In this document: piece after piece, positions 29,345-37,280 of the stretch | Position numbering within the stretch: position 1 is the first letter of the stretch | Layout: every line of letters starts with the position of its first letter | Made by a program: the position numbers and the translations under genes | The notes under the pieces: generated by a model | Seen by the model: only the letters and a program-made list of their open reading frames with translations | Told to the model about the DNA's origin: nothing | Database searches by the model: none | Assembly: GCF_001458415.1 (NCBI RefSeq) | Contig: NZ_CYSD01000021.1 | Coordinates: forward strand, 62,001-126,000 | DNA: 64,000 bases | Reading direction: 5' to 3' | DNA from: Tritonibacter multivorans | Lineage (GTDB): Bacteria > Pseudomonadota > Alphaproteobacteria > Rhodobacterales > Rhodobacteraceae

Positions 29345-29403
29345 AATGTTGCTCTCCTGCCGAGTCTTGCAATTTCTTCTTGCGTAGCAGCAGAATTAAA
29401 GTA

Positions 29404-29421
29404 CATCAATGGTGCATCAAT
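29404..29421. promoter_or_regulatory. direct repeat in the smoC-gntR divergent region
   Basis: CATCAAT occurs at 29404-29410 and again at 29415-29421, one helical turn apart, in the short AT-rich interval between the divergent genes. Candidate binding site of the GntR/UTRA regulator. Confidence 0.35.
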
Positions 29422-29459
29422 TTTTTTCCGCACAAAAAACGGGCGACCCCGGACCGCTT

Positions 29460-30254
29460 ATGGACAAAGACAGTAATACTGATCCTGCCGCCGTCGAGGC
29501 AGGACTTGACACGCGGCAGCAAGAAAGCCTGCACAGCGGCGTTCAGGGCGGCATCCAAGGCGCACCCACCGCGCTGCCCATTTACATGCAGATTTCAGAG
29601 TTTCTGATCCGGGAAATCGCCGCTGGCCGTCTGGTCGACGGCGAACGCCTGCCGCCCGAACGGGAGCTCGCAAAGAGCCACGGAACCACCGTGCGCACCC
29701 TGCGCAAGGCCCTGTCCGAGCTCGAGAAAAAAGGCCTTCTGGAACGGGTTCAGGGATCGGGCAACTATGTGCGCGCCAGCACCGCCCCCGAAAGCATCTA
29801 TGCGATGTTCCGGCTGGAGCTGACTACTGGCGGCGGCCTGCCAACCGCAGACATCCTGTCAGCAGCAGAGGCCGCAAAACCCAGCGACCTGCCCAATTTC
29901 GGCACCTCGGACCGCGGCTTTCGGTTCCGCCGCCTGCGCTATTTGAACCGCGTTCCAATCGCGGTCGAGGAAATCTGGCTGGATTGCGACGCGGGGTCAC
30001 TGGACCTCGGCGACATGTCCGATTCGCTTTACCGGAGCTATCAGCTGCAACTTGGCCTGCGAATCTTACGCGCCGAAGACCGCGTTGGCATTGGCTCTGT
30101 GCCCGAATGGGCCCCGAACACCTTTGGCAAGGCGCCCCACGCGCCTGTCGGATATATCGAACGCTTCAGCTGGGCCGATGGACCGGTGCCGGTGGAGTTT
30201 TCGCGCACCTGGTATGACACAGACAAAGCACTTTATGTGCAACGACTGATTTAG
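29460..30254 (+). CDS. GntR-family regulator with UTRA effector domain
   Basis: About 264 residues. The winged helix is PIYMQISEFLIREIAAGRLVDGERLPPERELAKSHGTTVRTLRKAL (seen in parts around residues 40-105), followed by a chorismate-lyase-like UTRA domain (FRFRRLRYLNRVPIAVEEIWLD, SLYRSYQLQLGLRI, APVGYIERFSWADG). UTRA regulators usually sense sugars or sugar phosphates. The start is uncertain: ATG 29460 or ATG 29409, neither with a good ribosome site; 29409 sits inside the direct repeat, so 29460 is preferred. It is divergent from smoCBA-like genes and 9 bases upstream of a Gfo/Idh/MocA gene, making it the likely regulator of both sides. Confidence 0.85.
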   Translation: MDKDSNTDPAAVEAGLDTRQQESLHSGVQGGIQGAPTALPIYMQISEFLIREIAAGRLVDGERLPPERELAKSHGTTVRTLRKALSELEKKGLLERVQGSGNYVRASTAPESIYAMFRLELTTGGGLPTADILSAAEAAKPSDLPNFGTSDRGFRFRRLRYLNRVPIAVEEIWLDCDAGSLDLGDMSDSLYRSYQLQLGLRILRAEDRVGIGSVPEWAPNTFGKAPHAPVGYIERFSWADGPVPVEFSRTWYDTDKALYVQRLI

Positions 30255-30263
30255 GAGAAAGAC

Positions 30264-31370
30264 GTGTCCAAAATCACCAATTACGGCATCATCGGCTGCG
30301 GCATGATGGGCCAGGAACACCTGCGCAATATCGCACTTCTGGACGGCACCCGCGTGTCGGCGATCTTTGAACCCGATGCGGGCATGGTGGCCGAATGCAA
30401 AAAATTCGCCCCCGAGGCCGAATATGTCGACAGCGTAGAGGCGCTGCTGGAGGTTGCGGATCTGGATTGTATCCTGATCGCCAGCCCCAACTTCCGCCAC
30501 GTGGAGCAGCTAGAGGCGCTGGCCGCCAAACGCCCCCTGCCCGTTCTGGTCGAAAAGCCGCTGTTCACCGATCCGTCCCATGTTGCGCGCCTGGAAGAGT
30601 TCCGCGCCAACTACCCCGCACCGGTCTGGGTGGCGATGGAATATCGCTACATGCCCCCCGTTGCGACCCTGGTGAACGAAGCCGAAGACGCCACCGGCGG
30701 CATCAAGATGCTGACCATCCGCGAGCACCGCTTCCCGTTTCTGGAAAAGGTTGGCGACTGGAACCGCTTCAACCGCTACACCGGTGGCACCTTTGTGGAG
30801 AAATGCTGCCACTTCTTCGACCTGATGCGCCTGACGCTGAAGGCCGAACCGATCCGCGTTCTCGCATCCGGTGCGATGGATGTGAACCACGTCGATGAGG
30901 CTTACGAGGGTGAAACGCCTGATATCCTCGACAATGGTTATGTGATCGTGGATTTCGAAGGCGGCGCGCGCGCGATGCTGGAGCTGTGCATGTTCGCAGA
31001 AGGCTCGCGGTATCAGGAAGAGATTTCCGCTGTGGGTCCCAACGGCAAGATCGAAGCGCTGGTGCCCGGACCGGGCCGTTTCTGGCCAGAGCATCTGGGC
31101 GAAGCACCCGTGCCGCAGGTCATCGTCTCGCCGCGCGATCCCAAAGGTCCCGAGGTCCGCGACATTCCCGTCGATCCGACCATTCTGGAAGCGGGCGACC
31201 ACAATGGCTCGACCTTCTACCAGCACAAAGGCTTCCTTGAGCTGGTGCGCGGCGAACGCGACGTGCCCGAAGTGTCCCTGAAAGACGGCCAGCTGGCGGT
31301 TCTGATGGGCATGGCGGCGCAGATTTCCATGAAAGAACATCGCGCGGTGGAGCTGAAAGAGCTGATGTAA
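30264..31370 (+). CDS. Gfo/Idh/MocA-family NAD-dependent protein, candidate sulfoquinovosidase
   Basis: A 368-residue protein with an N-terminal Rossmann fold (GIIGCGMMGQEHL, residues 8-20), the VEKPL motif (96-100) and the C-terminal Gfo/Idh sheet domain. The motif GGTFVEKCCHFFD (174-186) keeps the His of the usual active-site block but has Glu-Lys where dehydrogenases commonly have Asp-x. GTG start with AGGAGAAA just upstream. It is cotranscribed with the GntR gene, opposite the smoCBA-like operon. Some members of this fold are NAD+-dependent glycosidases, including sulfoquinovosidases; since no GH31 sulfoquinovosidase is present here, this protein may liberate sulfoquinovose. A plain sugar dehydrogenase remains possible. 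Confidence 0.7.
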   Translation: MSKITNYGIIGCGMMGQEHLRNIALLDGTRVSAIFEPDAGMVAECKKFAPEAEYVDSVEALLEVADLDCILIASPNFRHVEQLEALAAKRPLPVLVEKPLFTDPSHVARLEEFRANYPAPVWVAMEYRYMPPVATLVNEAEDATGGIKMLTIREHRFPFLEKVGDWNRFNRYTGGTFVEKCCHFFDLMRLTLKAEPIRVLASGAMDVNHVDEAYEGETPDILDNGYVIVDFEGGARAMLELCMFAEGSRYQEEISAVGPNGKIEALVPGPGRFWPEHLGEAPVPQVIVSPRDPKGPEVRDIPVDPTILEAGDHNGSTFYQHKGFLELVRGERDVPEVSLKDGQLAVLMGMAAQISMKEHRAVELKELM

Positions 31371-31394
31371 GCGGCCACACTAGCCAGATCGAGA

Positions 31395-31422
31395 GAGCCG
31401 TCCTTTTGGGGCGGCTCTTTTT
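31395..31422 (+). terminator. intrinsic terminator after the Gfo/Idh/MocA gene
   Basis: GAGCCG (31395-31400) pairs with CGGCTC (31412-31417), followed by TTTTTGTTT. Confidence 0.88.
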
Positions 31423-31539
31423 GTTTCAGACCGCCAAACCGGACTTCAGCACTGCGTCAATATGGCGTCTGTTATCCCACGACACCCATGCATACCTGTG
31501 CCCGCAGAAGTTCGCGTCAACAACTCGATGGAGACGACA

Positions 31540-31680
31540 ATGGACATAAGCTGGGCAAATTTCTTTCCTCTGGTGTTCTTCCCCTTCAAAATCATCGTGC
31601 TGGGCATCGGCATGTTCTTTGCCATCAAATGGCACCACGACGAGGCCAAACGGCGGGCAGCGGAGGCCGCAGAGCAATAG
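31540..31680 (+). CDS. 46-residue single-pass membrane protein
   Basis: Starts MDISWANFFPLVFF with GGAG seven bases upstream (31530-31533); in-frame ATGs at 31462 and 31528 lack a ribosome site. A transmembrane helix (about residues 9-31, VFFPFKIIVLGIGMFFAI) is followed by a charged tail (KWHHDEAKRRAAEAAEQ). Coding potential is supported by the ribosome site and the clean membrane-plus-tail pattern. It stands alone after the Gfo/Idh terminator. No family recognised. Confidence 0.65.
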   Translation: MDISWANFFPLVFFPFKIIVLGIGMFFAIKWHHDEAKRRAAEAAEQ

Positions 31681-31732
31681 GGGCGTTTGAACGGCAACCT
31701 ATCGCAAGAACGTCGTGCGCGCCTGCGTCCCT

Positions 31733-32476
31733 CTAGGCCACAGCAGGCACCATTTTAAAAATGAGTTCCGGGCTTTTTGATGAGACGGCTCCGCCATTCC
31801 AATCGCCAAACGCCGCTGACACGGTAAATCCGTTGCGGCGCGCGGCGGCCTGAACCGCGTCGAAGGTTGGAAACTTAAGCGTGGAGCGTGAACGACCCGC
31901 AGCACGGCCGTCGCCAAAGACATAGCTTTCGTCAAAGGTCACATACTCGCCGTCCACCGCGCTGACCTCGTGAAACACTTGCACAGTTTGACCTTCGGCG
32001 AAGGTAACAGCAGGTGACGCCTGCTTTGGGGTCCATCGCAGCCACGGCTTTGCGGCGGGATTGCGTGTCTCGAACCAGAATACACCATTCTCTTTCAGGA
32101 TGGTTTTCACAGAAATAAACAGATCATCGACTTCTTCGTCTGAGAGCAGGCATTGGAAGGCGTGGCCGGTCATAATAGCTGCATCACACCACCCACGTTC
32201 CGCGGCATCGGTCGCCTGCCCTGTGATCCATCGCACAGCGTCGGCCCTGTCTTTGGCCATGGCGTAGGCAATCATTGCGGGTGCTGGGTCGACAGCGGTG
32301 ACATCATGCCCAAGTCCTGCAAGCTCAATAGCAAAGGTCCCGGTGCCACATCCAATGTCGAGAATACGTGACGGGGCGTTGGGCAACCGGCTGCGATAGA
32401 ACTCAAAATCGCTGCGCCCGCTATTTAGAGCGTCATAAACAGCGACCAGAGCGGGATCTATGTAGAGAGCATCCAT
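31733..32476 (-). CDS. class I SAM-dependent methyltransferase
   Basis: A 247-residue protein with the SAM-binding motif ILDIGCGTGTFAIELAGLG (about residues 38-56), acidic VTAVDPAPAMI, and a C-terminal beta domain. The N-terminal YIDPALVAVYDALNSGRSDFEFY segment is typical of small-molecule methyltransferases of the Methyltransf_25 type. Substrate unknown. It is on the same strand as glk but separated from it by 135 bases with two strong hairpins, so probably an independent gene. Confidence 0.88.
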   Translation of the reverse strand: MDALYIDPALVAVYDALNSGRSDFEFYRSRLPNAPSRILDIGCGTGTFAIELAGLGHDVTAVDPAPAMIAYAMAKDRADAVRWITGQATDAAERGWCDAAIMTGHAFQCLLSDEEVDDLFISVKTILKENGVFWFETRNPAAKPWLRWTPKQASPAVTFAEGQTVQVFHEVSAVDGEYVTFDESYVFGDGRAAGRSRSTLKFPTFDAVQAAARRNGFTVSAAFGDWNGGAVSSKSPELIFKMVPAVA

Positions 32477-32540
32477 GCGGGCATATTAACCGCTGTTGAT
32501 GGACCTCCAAGGCTTCAACTTATGCACCGTTGGAGATTTT

Positions 32541-32601
32541 GCGCTTTGCCTTTGGCAAAGCGCCCGGGGGCGCGCCCGAGCCTGCGGCTCAGGCGCGCCC
32601 C
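32541..32601. repeat. twin perfect hairpin element downstream of glk
   Basis: Hairpin 1: GCGCTTTGCC (32541-32550) and GGCAAAGCGC (32554-32563), loop TTT. Hairpin 2: GGGGCGCGCC (32567-32576) and GGCGCGCCCC (32592-32601), with an inner GAGCC-TGC-GGCTC stem (32578-32590). It begins 10 bases after the glk stop (minus strand). It may terminate glk, but two adjacent perfect palindromes also look like a REP/BIME-type intergenic element. Confidence 0.7.
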
Positions 32602-32610
32602 TCCCTCAGA

Positions 32611-33576
32611 TCAACGGTTGACCAAATAATTCCTTGCGCCGATCAGGCCGAAGTTTGGCTGATGGTACAGGTGCAAAGGCAGTTCCTGACGCCAGCCGGT
32701 ATGGCGGCCACCTGCGTTGAAGGCCGCAACAAAGGCCTCATCAAACATCCACGGGTTCGCCGCTGCCACGCCGCCGGTCACAAACACGCCGCCCTTGGCC
32801 GCGAAGACGAGGCCGAGGTCCCCGGCGACACCGGCCAAATACCGCGCGAAGAGTTCAACTGCGCGCATCGCTGCAGTGTCGAGCTTGGCCTTGGCGGCCT
32901 CAAAGATATCTGCCCCATTGTCCAGCGGCGCGGTCAAATCCATAGATTTTGCAACCGCACGGTAAAACAACGGCAGGCCGGTGCCCGACAGGATCGCCTC
33001 GGCTTCCACAATCAGGCCCTCGCCCATGCCCACCTCGGGCCATTCGTCCCGCATGGCTTTGAAAATCGGCACCTCTTCGGGCGTGCGCGGGCCTAGCGCC
33101 ACATGGCCGCCCTCACCCGGAACCACGCAAGGCACATCGCCTGCCCAGACCAGCGCGCCAACGCCAAGGCCGGTGCCGGGGCCAAGGATCAGGCAGGGGT
33201 CTTTCGGAAATTCTGCCTTACCCTGCAGGGTGGTCACATCCTCGGGGCCAACGGTCGCCAACGACCAGGCTGCGGCCTCAAAATCATTCAATACTTTGAC
33301 GGATGCGCCGGCCAGAGCCTGCGACAGAGAGGTCTCAGAAAAACTTTGATTGTCGGCATTTGTCAGCTGAACTGCGCCGTCTTTGACCACGCCCGCAGCA
33401 GCAATCACGGCACGGGCAGGCATGGAACCACGGCTGTTTGCGAATTGCACACAGGCCGCTTCGAGCGTCATCTCGCCCTTGGTTTGGAACCGCTCCTGCG
33501 TCAGGATCTCCCCCTCGGCGGAGACCTCGGCCAGACGCATATTTGTGCCGCCTACATCGGCGATCAGGTTCCACAT
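32611..33576 (-). CDS. glk: glucokinase
   Basis: A 321-residue enzyme, the length of E. coli Glk. Seen: phosphate-binding LIADVGGTNMRLAEV at the N-terminus, KVLNDFEAAAWSL with the catalytic Asp, LGPGTGLGVGALV, VVPGEGGHVALGP and GGVFVTGGVAAANPW. It phosphorylates intracellular glucose with ATP. ATG 33576 is preceded by GGAG at six bases; in-frame ATGs at 33588 and 33636 lack one. It stands alone with its own promoter, carrying a half-conserved copy of the pgi palindrome. It feeds the pgi-zwf-edd-eda route and would take up glucose released from xyloside/glucoside or sulfoquinovose breakdown. Confidence 0.95.
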   Translation of the reverse strand: MWNLIADVGGTNMRLAEVSAEGEILTQERFQTKGEMTLEAACVQFANSRGSMPARAVIAAAGVVKDGAVQLTNADNQSFSETSLSQALAGASVKVLNDFEAAAWSLATVGPEDVTTLQGKAEFPKDPCLILGPGTGLGVGALVWAGDVPCVVPGEGGHVALGPRTPEEVPIFKAMRDEWPEVGMGEGLIVEAEAILSGTGLPLFYRAVAKSMDLTAPLDNGADIFEAAKAKLDTAAMRAVELFARYLAGVAGDLGLVFAAKGGVFVTGGVAAANPWMFDEAFVAAFNAGGRHTGWRQELPLHLYHQPNFGLIGARNYLVNR

Positions 33577-33674
33577 GTCATTCTCCATCAACTGCGCACG
33601 CGGTGTGCCCCCGCGATCTTGGCCTGCTTTTGACATGGGCGCGCAGCACCGTGCAAGAGCGGCTTCGCGCGAAT

Positions 33675-33686
33675 GTTAGCGCAATC
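33675..33686. promoter_or_regulatory. LacI-type operator-like site upstream of glk
   Basis: GTTAGCGCAATC matches the perfect pgi palindrome GTTAGCGCTAAC at 10 of 12 positions and lies about 100 bases upstream of the glk start. It is a candidate second target of the same regulator. Confidence 0.4.
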
Positions 33687-33721
33687 GGCGCTATTTTCGC
33701 ACTGTTTTTGAGGATTTCCGC

Positions 33722-34444
33722 TCAGCTCAGCCGCAAAACCGGTTCGAAGTGATGCATGTTCTCAAAGGTGCAGAATTCCACCGGTCCAAGTGGGATCTCA
33801 GCCAGCGCTGCCCCATGTGCTGCAAAGGCCGCATCAGAGGCTGCGATCACCGCCTTCGCCTCTGCTGCAGTCATCCAGCGCAGCGGATAACCCAACGTGA
33901 TGTGAAAAGTATAAGTGTCAAACCCGTGCGGGTGCAAACCCGTCGCATCCCGCAGGGCCATGCGCGCACCGCGCAGGCGCGCCTCGGCTGCGGCATCCTT
34001 GCCCTCCAGCGTCACCGAATGGCCTGCGTGCAGGCCACGGGCGGTGGGCGTGAGATGCTGGGGGACACTTACGTCCTGCAGGCGGGACAGGAATTCCTTG
34101 GTCACCTCATCCCGGCTGAGGTCTCGCGGCAGGCCTACGGGCCAGACCGGATCGTCAGGAGAAATGCCCTGAAAGACGGTCATGTGGAAGCTTGCCGGTG
34201 GCAGCCAGCTGAACAATGCGCCGACATCGCTGGCCCTCATCGCATCCTGCATCGCACAAAGCGCCGCATGCGGATCGCTGTTTTTGGCGATATGGCAAAT
34301 GAAGGTATTGCCCGGCCAATGTTGCACCGCGCCATCATGGGTGAACTTGCCGCCCTGCCCCGGCTCTGAAATCGCGCGCGGCACAGGGTGGTCCGACAGC
34401 TGGCCGGTCAGAAATTCAAAAGGGTCGTCGCGAAAGATGGCCAT
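33722..34444 (-). CDS. DUF1868 protein, 2H phosphoesterase-like
   Basis: About 240 residues. Two HxT-type motifs, FHMTVFQG (near residue 86) and FHITLGYPL (near residue 185), are the hallmark of the 2H phosphoesterase/RNA ligase-like superfamily; the overall pattern (GNTFICHI, FSWLPPASFHMTVF, ENMHHFEPVL) fits DUF1868. Members act on cyclic phosphodiesters or RNA ends; this one's substrate is unknown. ATG 34444 has GGAG six bases upstream; an alternative ATG at 34477 has a poor site. It is downstream of the xyloside ABC permease on the same strand, 63 bases away, so it could be cotranscribed. Confidence 0.75.
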   Translation of the reverse strand: MAIFRDDPFEFLTGQLSDHPVPRAISEPGQGGKFTHDGAVQHWPGNTFICHIAKNSDPHAALCAMQDAMRASDVGALFSWLPPASFHMTVFQGISPDDPVWPVGLPRDLSRDEVTKEFLSRLQDVSVPQHLTPTARGLHAGHSVTLEGKDAAAEARLRGARMALRDATGLHPHGFDTYTFHITLGYPLRWMTAAEAKAVIAASDAAFAAHGAALAEIPLGPVEFCTFENMHHFEPVLRLS

Positions 34445-34507
34445 GGTGTGCTCCGGGGGGGTCTGCCCTTTGTCCATAGCTATCTTTCGCGACAGTTCCT
34501 TGACGGA

Positions 34508-35335
34508 TCAACCCTTTACAGCCCCTCCGGTGAGGCCCGCGACAATGTAGCGTTGGGCCGCCAGAAAGAAGATCAGCGCCGGCACCAGTGTCAGCGTCAC
34601 AAAGGCCAGGATCTTGTTCCATTCCACGATGAATTCGCCCCGGTATTGCATCATGCCCAAGGTCCAGGGAAACGACGCGCTGTCATTCAGAACGATCAAC
34701 GGCAACAGGTAGTTGTTCCACGAAGTCACAAAGACAAACACAGCCACCGTGCCAAGGATCGGCGTGGACAGCGGCAGGGTAAAGCGGAAGAAAAACCCGA
34801 TGTAGGAGATCCCATCGATCCGCGCTGCCTCGAACAGTTCACGCGGCAACTGGTCAAAGAAGGTTTTGAACAGCAGCACCGAGAACCCCAGCCCAAAGGC
34901 CGCTTGCGGCAGGATTACGCCCCATGGGGTGTCCAACAGACCCAGATCGCGGATCTTGATGAACAGGGGCACAACCGCTGCCGCCAGCGGGAACATCATG
35001 CCAAGGAGGAGGTAGGACATGATGTAGTCAGAACCGAAAAATTTTATATGCGAGAACACATAGGCCGCCATGGCACCGGTCATCAGGGTGATGAAAACCG
35101 TCAAAAGCGCAATGAACAGCGAATTCCACATATAGCTCCAGAAGTTGGGGTTCCCCAGCACATCGCCGTAAAACTCAAACCGCCAGACCTCTGGCAGGGA
35201 AAACGGGGCGAGGCGCAGCTCACCTGATGTTTTGAACCCGCCTAGGAAGGTTGCTGCCAGCGGGAACAGGATGGTGGCCGCGACCACCAGAAGGATGGCA
35301 ATACGCGCAGTGTCGCGCCAATCAAAGGTCCGCAT
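34508..35335 (-). CDS. ABC sugar transporter permease (MalG-type)
   Basis: A 275-residue permease with six helices and the EAA loop ELFEAARIDGISYIGFFFRFTLPLSTPI typical of carbohydrate-uptake-1 transporters. Its start overlaps the next permease by close spacing (two bases). Last transport gene of the operon lacI-SBP-GH43-ATPase-permease-permease. It imports an oligosaccharide, probably xylo-oligosaccharides given the GH43 gene. Confidence 0.92.
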   Translation of the reverse strand: MRTFDWRDTARIAILLVVAATILFPLAATFLGGFKTSGELRLAPFSLPEVWRFEFYGDVLGNPNFWSYMWNSLFIALLTVFITLMTGAMAAYVFSHIKFFGSDYIMSYLLLGMMFPLAAAVVPLFIKIRDLGLLDTPWGVILPQAAFGLGFSVLLFKTFFDQLPRELFEAARIDGISYIGFFFRFTLPLSTPILGTVAVFVFVTSWNNYLLPLIVLNDSASFPWTLGMMQYRGEFIVEWNKILAFVTLTLVPALIFFLAAQRYIVAGLTGGAVKG

Positions 35336-35337
35336 GC

Positions 35338-36270
35338 TCAGGTCTCCTTCATGGCGGTGTTGCGATAGACCACAGCGAAGGCAACCGTGATCAGGAACAG
35401 GACAATCCCCACGGCAGAGCCAAAGCCGACTTTGAGCCGGGTGAGCCCGAAGGTGTAGAGATAGCTGACAATTGTGTGGGTCGAATTGGACGGCCCGCCA
35501 TTTGTCAGCGGCACGATCAGGTCAAACAGCTGTAGGGAACCGATCACCGCAAAGAACACCGACACCGCAATTGCGGGTTTCAGCAGCGGCAGTTTCACAA
35601 ACCAGGTGATTTGCCCCGGTTTTGCGCCGTCAATGCGCGCGGCCTCGGTCAGGTCTTCGGGAATGCCCTGAAGGGCGGCGATAAAGATCATCATATGGAA
35701 GCCAAAGAATTTCCAGACCACTACAAACAGAACCACAGGGAAGGCCCATGTGCGGTCCGACAGCGGGAAGAACGGCTCCCCCCCCAAGGCCTGCGAGGCC
35801 ATGGCCGCAACCCCATAGTCGCCATCAAAGATAAAGGACCAAATCAGACCGGTCGCGACCTCCGCCAGGATATAGGGCGCAAAGAAGATCAGTCGAAAGA
35901 CCGTGTTTGACCAGGTTTTGCGGTAGATCAGCAGTGCCATCGACATGGCCAGCGGGATCTGCAGCAGGCAGGAGGCCACGATCACCCAGACCGTATTCAT
36001 CAGCGACTGATGAAAGGCCGAGTGCTTCTGCAGGATCTCAAAGTTGCGCATGCCGACCCATTCAGTTGGATCGCCGTAGCCGGACCATTTGTAACCCGCA
36101 TAGCCAGCCGCTTCGATCAGCGGCAGGGTCACAAACAGGGTGAACAACAACAGCGCAGGCGGCAGGAACACCAGAACGGTTACAAGCCGCCCATCGGAGA
36201 GCGCGCGTTTGAGCGCCGAGGGGCGCCCCTGCGCAGGTGAAATGATGTTATTTGTCTCAGCCACAGCCAT
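35338..36270 (-). CDS. ABC sugar transporter permease (MalF-type)
   Basis: A 310-residue permease with six helices after a cytoplasmic N-terminus; EAA loop is DLTEAARIDGAKPGQITWFVKLPLL. The ATG at 36270 shares its A with the ATPase stop (TGATG); a GTG one codon earlier is also possible. Pairs with the MalG-type permease downstream. Confidence 0.92.
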   Translation of the reverse strand: MAVAETNNIISPAQGRPSALKRALSDGRLVTVLVFLPPALLLFTLFVTLPLIEAAGYAGYKWSGYGDPTEWVGMRNFEILQKHSAFHQSLMNTVWVIVASCLLQIPLAMSMALLIYRKTWSNTVFRLIFFAPYILAEVATGLIWSFIFDGDYGVAAMASQALGGEPFFPLSDRTWAFPVVLFVVVWKFFGFHMMIFIAALQGIPEDLTEAARIDGAKPGQITWFVKLPLLKPAIAVSVFFAVIGSLQLFDLIVPLTNGGPSNSTHTIVSYLYTFGLTRLKVGFGSAVGIVLFLITVAFAVVYRNTAMKET

Positions 36271-37277
36271 CACGCTGCCCCCAAGCTTTGGCCATTTGCA
36301 TCAAAGATGCGCAGGCAACCGGGACGCGGGCTGAGGGTGATTTCAGATCCGCGCTGCAGCGGATGCGACCCATCAAGGCGCACCACAACCCGGCCTGCCT
36401 CGGCCGACTGCACATGGGCGATGGTATCGGCGCCAAGGTATTCCGCATGCACGACCTCGCCCGACACAATCGGGTTGTCGCTGCTGATTTCCAGATGTTC
36501 GGGGCGCACGCCCACCTTGTCACCGCCGAAACGGGCCGCAGTAGCGCCATTCAGCAGGTTCATCTTCGGCATGCCGATAAACTCGGCCACGAAGGTGTTT
36601 TCCGGCGTGTTATACAGGTCAAGCGGCGCACCGACCTGCTGCACCTCGCCCTTTTTCAGCACCACGATCTGATCCGCCATGGTCATGGCTTCGACCTGGT
36701 CGTGGGTCACATAGATCATCGTCGCGCCGAGCTTTTCATGCAATTCAGCCAGTTCGACCCGCATCTGCGCCCGAAGGGCCGCATCAAGATTGGACAATGG
36801 TTCGTCAAACAGGAACACTTTGGGCTGACGCACAATCGCGCGGCCAATGGCGACACGCTGGCGCTGACCACCGGACAGGGCCTTGGGCTTGCGATCCAGA
36901 TAATCCTCGAGCTGAAGGATCGCGGCGGCCTCTTTGACGCGCGTTCTGATCTCGTCCTTCGGCGTCTTGGCCAGTTTCAGCGCAAAGCCAATGTTATCCG
37001 CCACGGACATATGCGGATAAAGCGCATAGGACTGGAACACCATGGCGATGCCGCGTTTTGCAGGGTCCGCGTCGGTGACATCTTCGCCGCCAATGGTGAT
37101 CTGGCCCGAGGTAACCTCTTCCAGACCGGCGACCATCCGCAACAGCGTGGATTTACCACAGCCCGAGGGGCCAACGAGCACAGAAAAGCTCTTGTCTGGG
37201 ATGGTCAAATCGAGCGGCGGGATCACCTCGACCCCGCCATAGCTCTTGGTCAGATTGTTCAGGCGCACTTCGGCCAT
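36270..37277 (-). CDS. ugpC: ABC sugar transporter ATP-binding protein (UgpC/MsmX/MalK type)
   Basis: A 335-residue ATPase: Walker [17 protein letters not shown], signature [17 protein letters not shown], Walker [14 protein letters not shown], switch His in [13 protein letters not shown], and a C-terminal TOBE regulatory domain ([10 protein letters not shown]). Such ATPases often serve several sugar importers. It sits between the GH43 gene (three-base gap) and the permeases. The gene symbol is generic; the exact sugar is unknown. Confidence 0.9.
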   Translation of the reverse strand: MAEVRLNNLTKSYGGVEVIPPLDLTIPDKSFSVLVGPSGCGKSTLLRMVAGLEEVTSGQITIGGEDVTDADPAKRGIAMVFQSYALYPHMSVADNIGFALKLAKTPKDEIRTRVKEAAAILQLEDYLDRKPKALSGGQRQRVAIGRAIVRQPKVFLFDEPLSNLDAALRAQMRVELAELHEKLGATMIYVTHDQVEAMTMADQIVVLKKGEVQQVGAPLDLYNTPENTFVAEFIGMPKMNLLNGATAARFGGDKVGVRPEHLEISSDNPIVSGEVVHAEYLGADTIAHVQSAEAGRVVVRLDGSHPLQRGSEITLSPRPGCLRIFDANGQSLGAA

Positions 37278-37280
37278 GGC

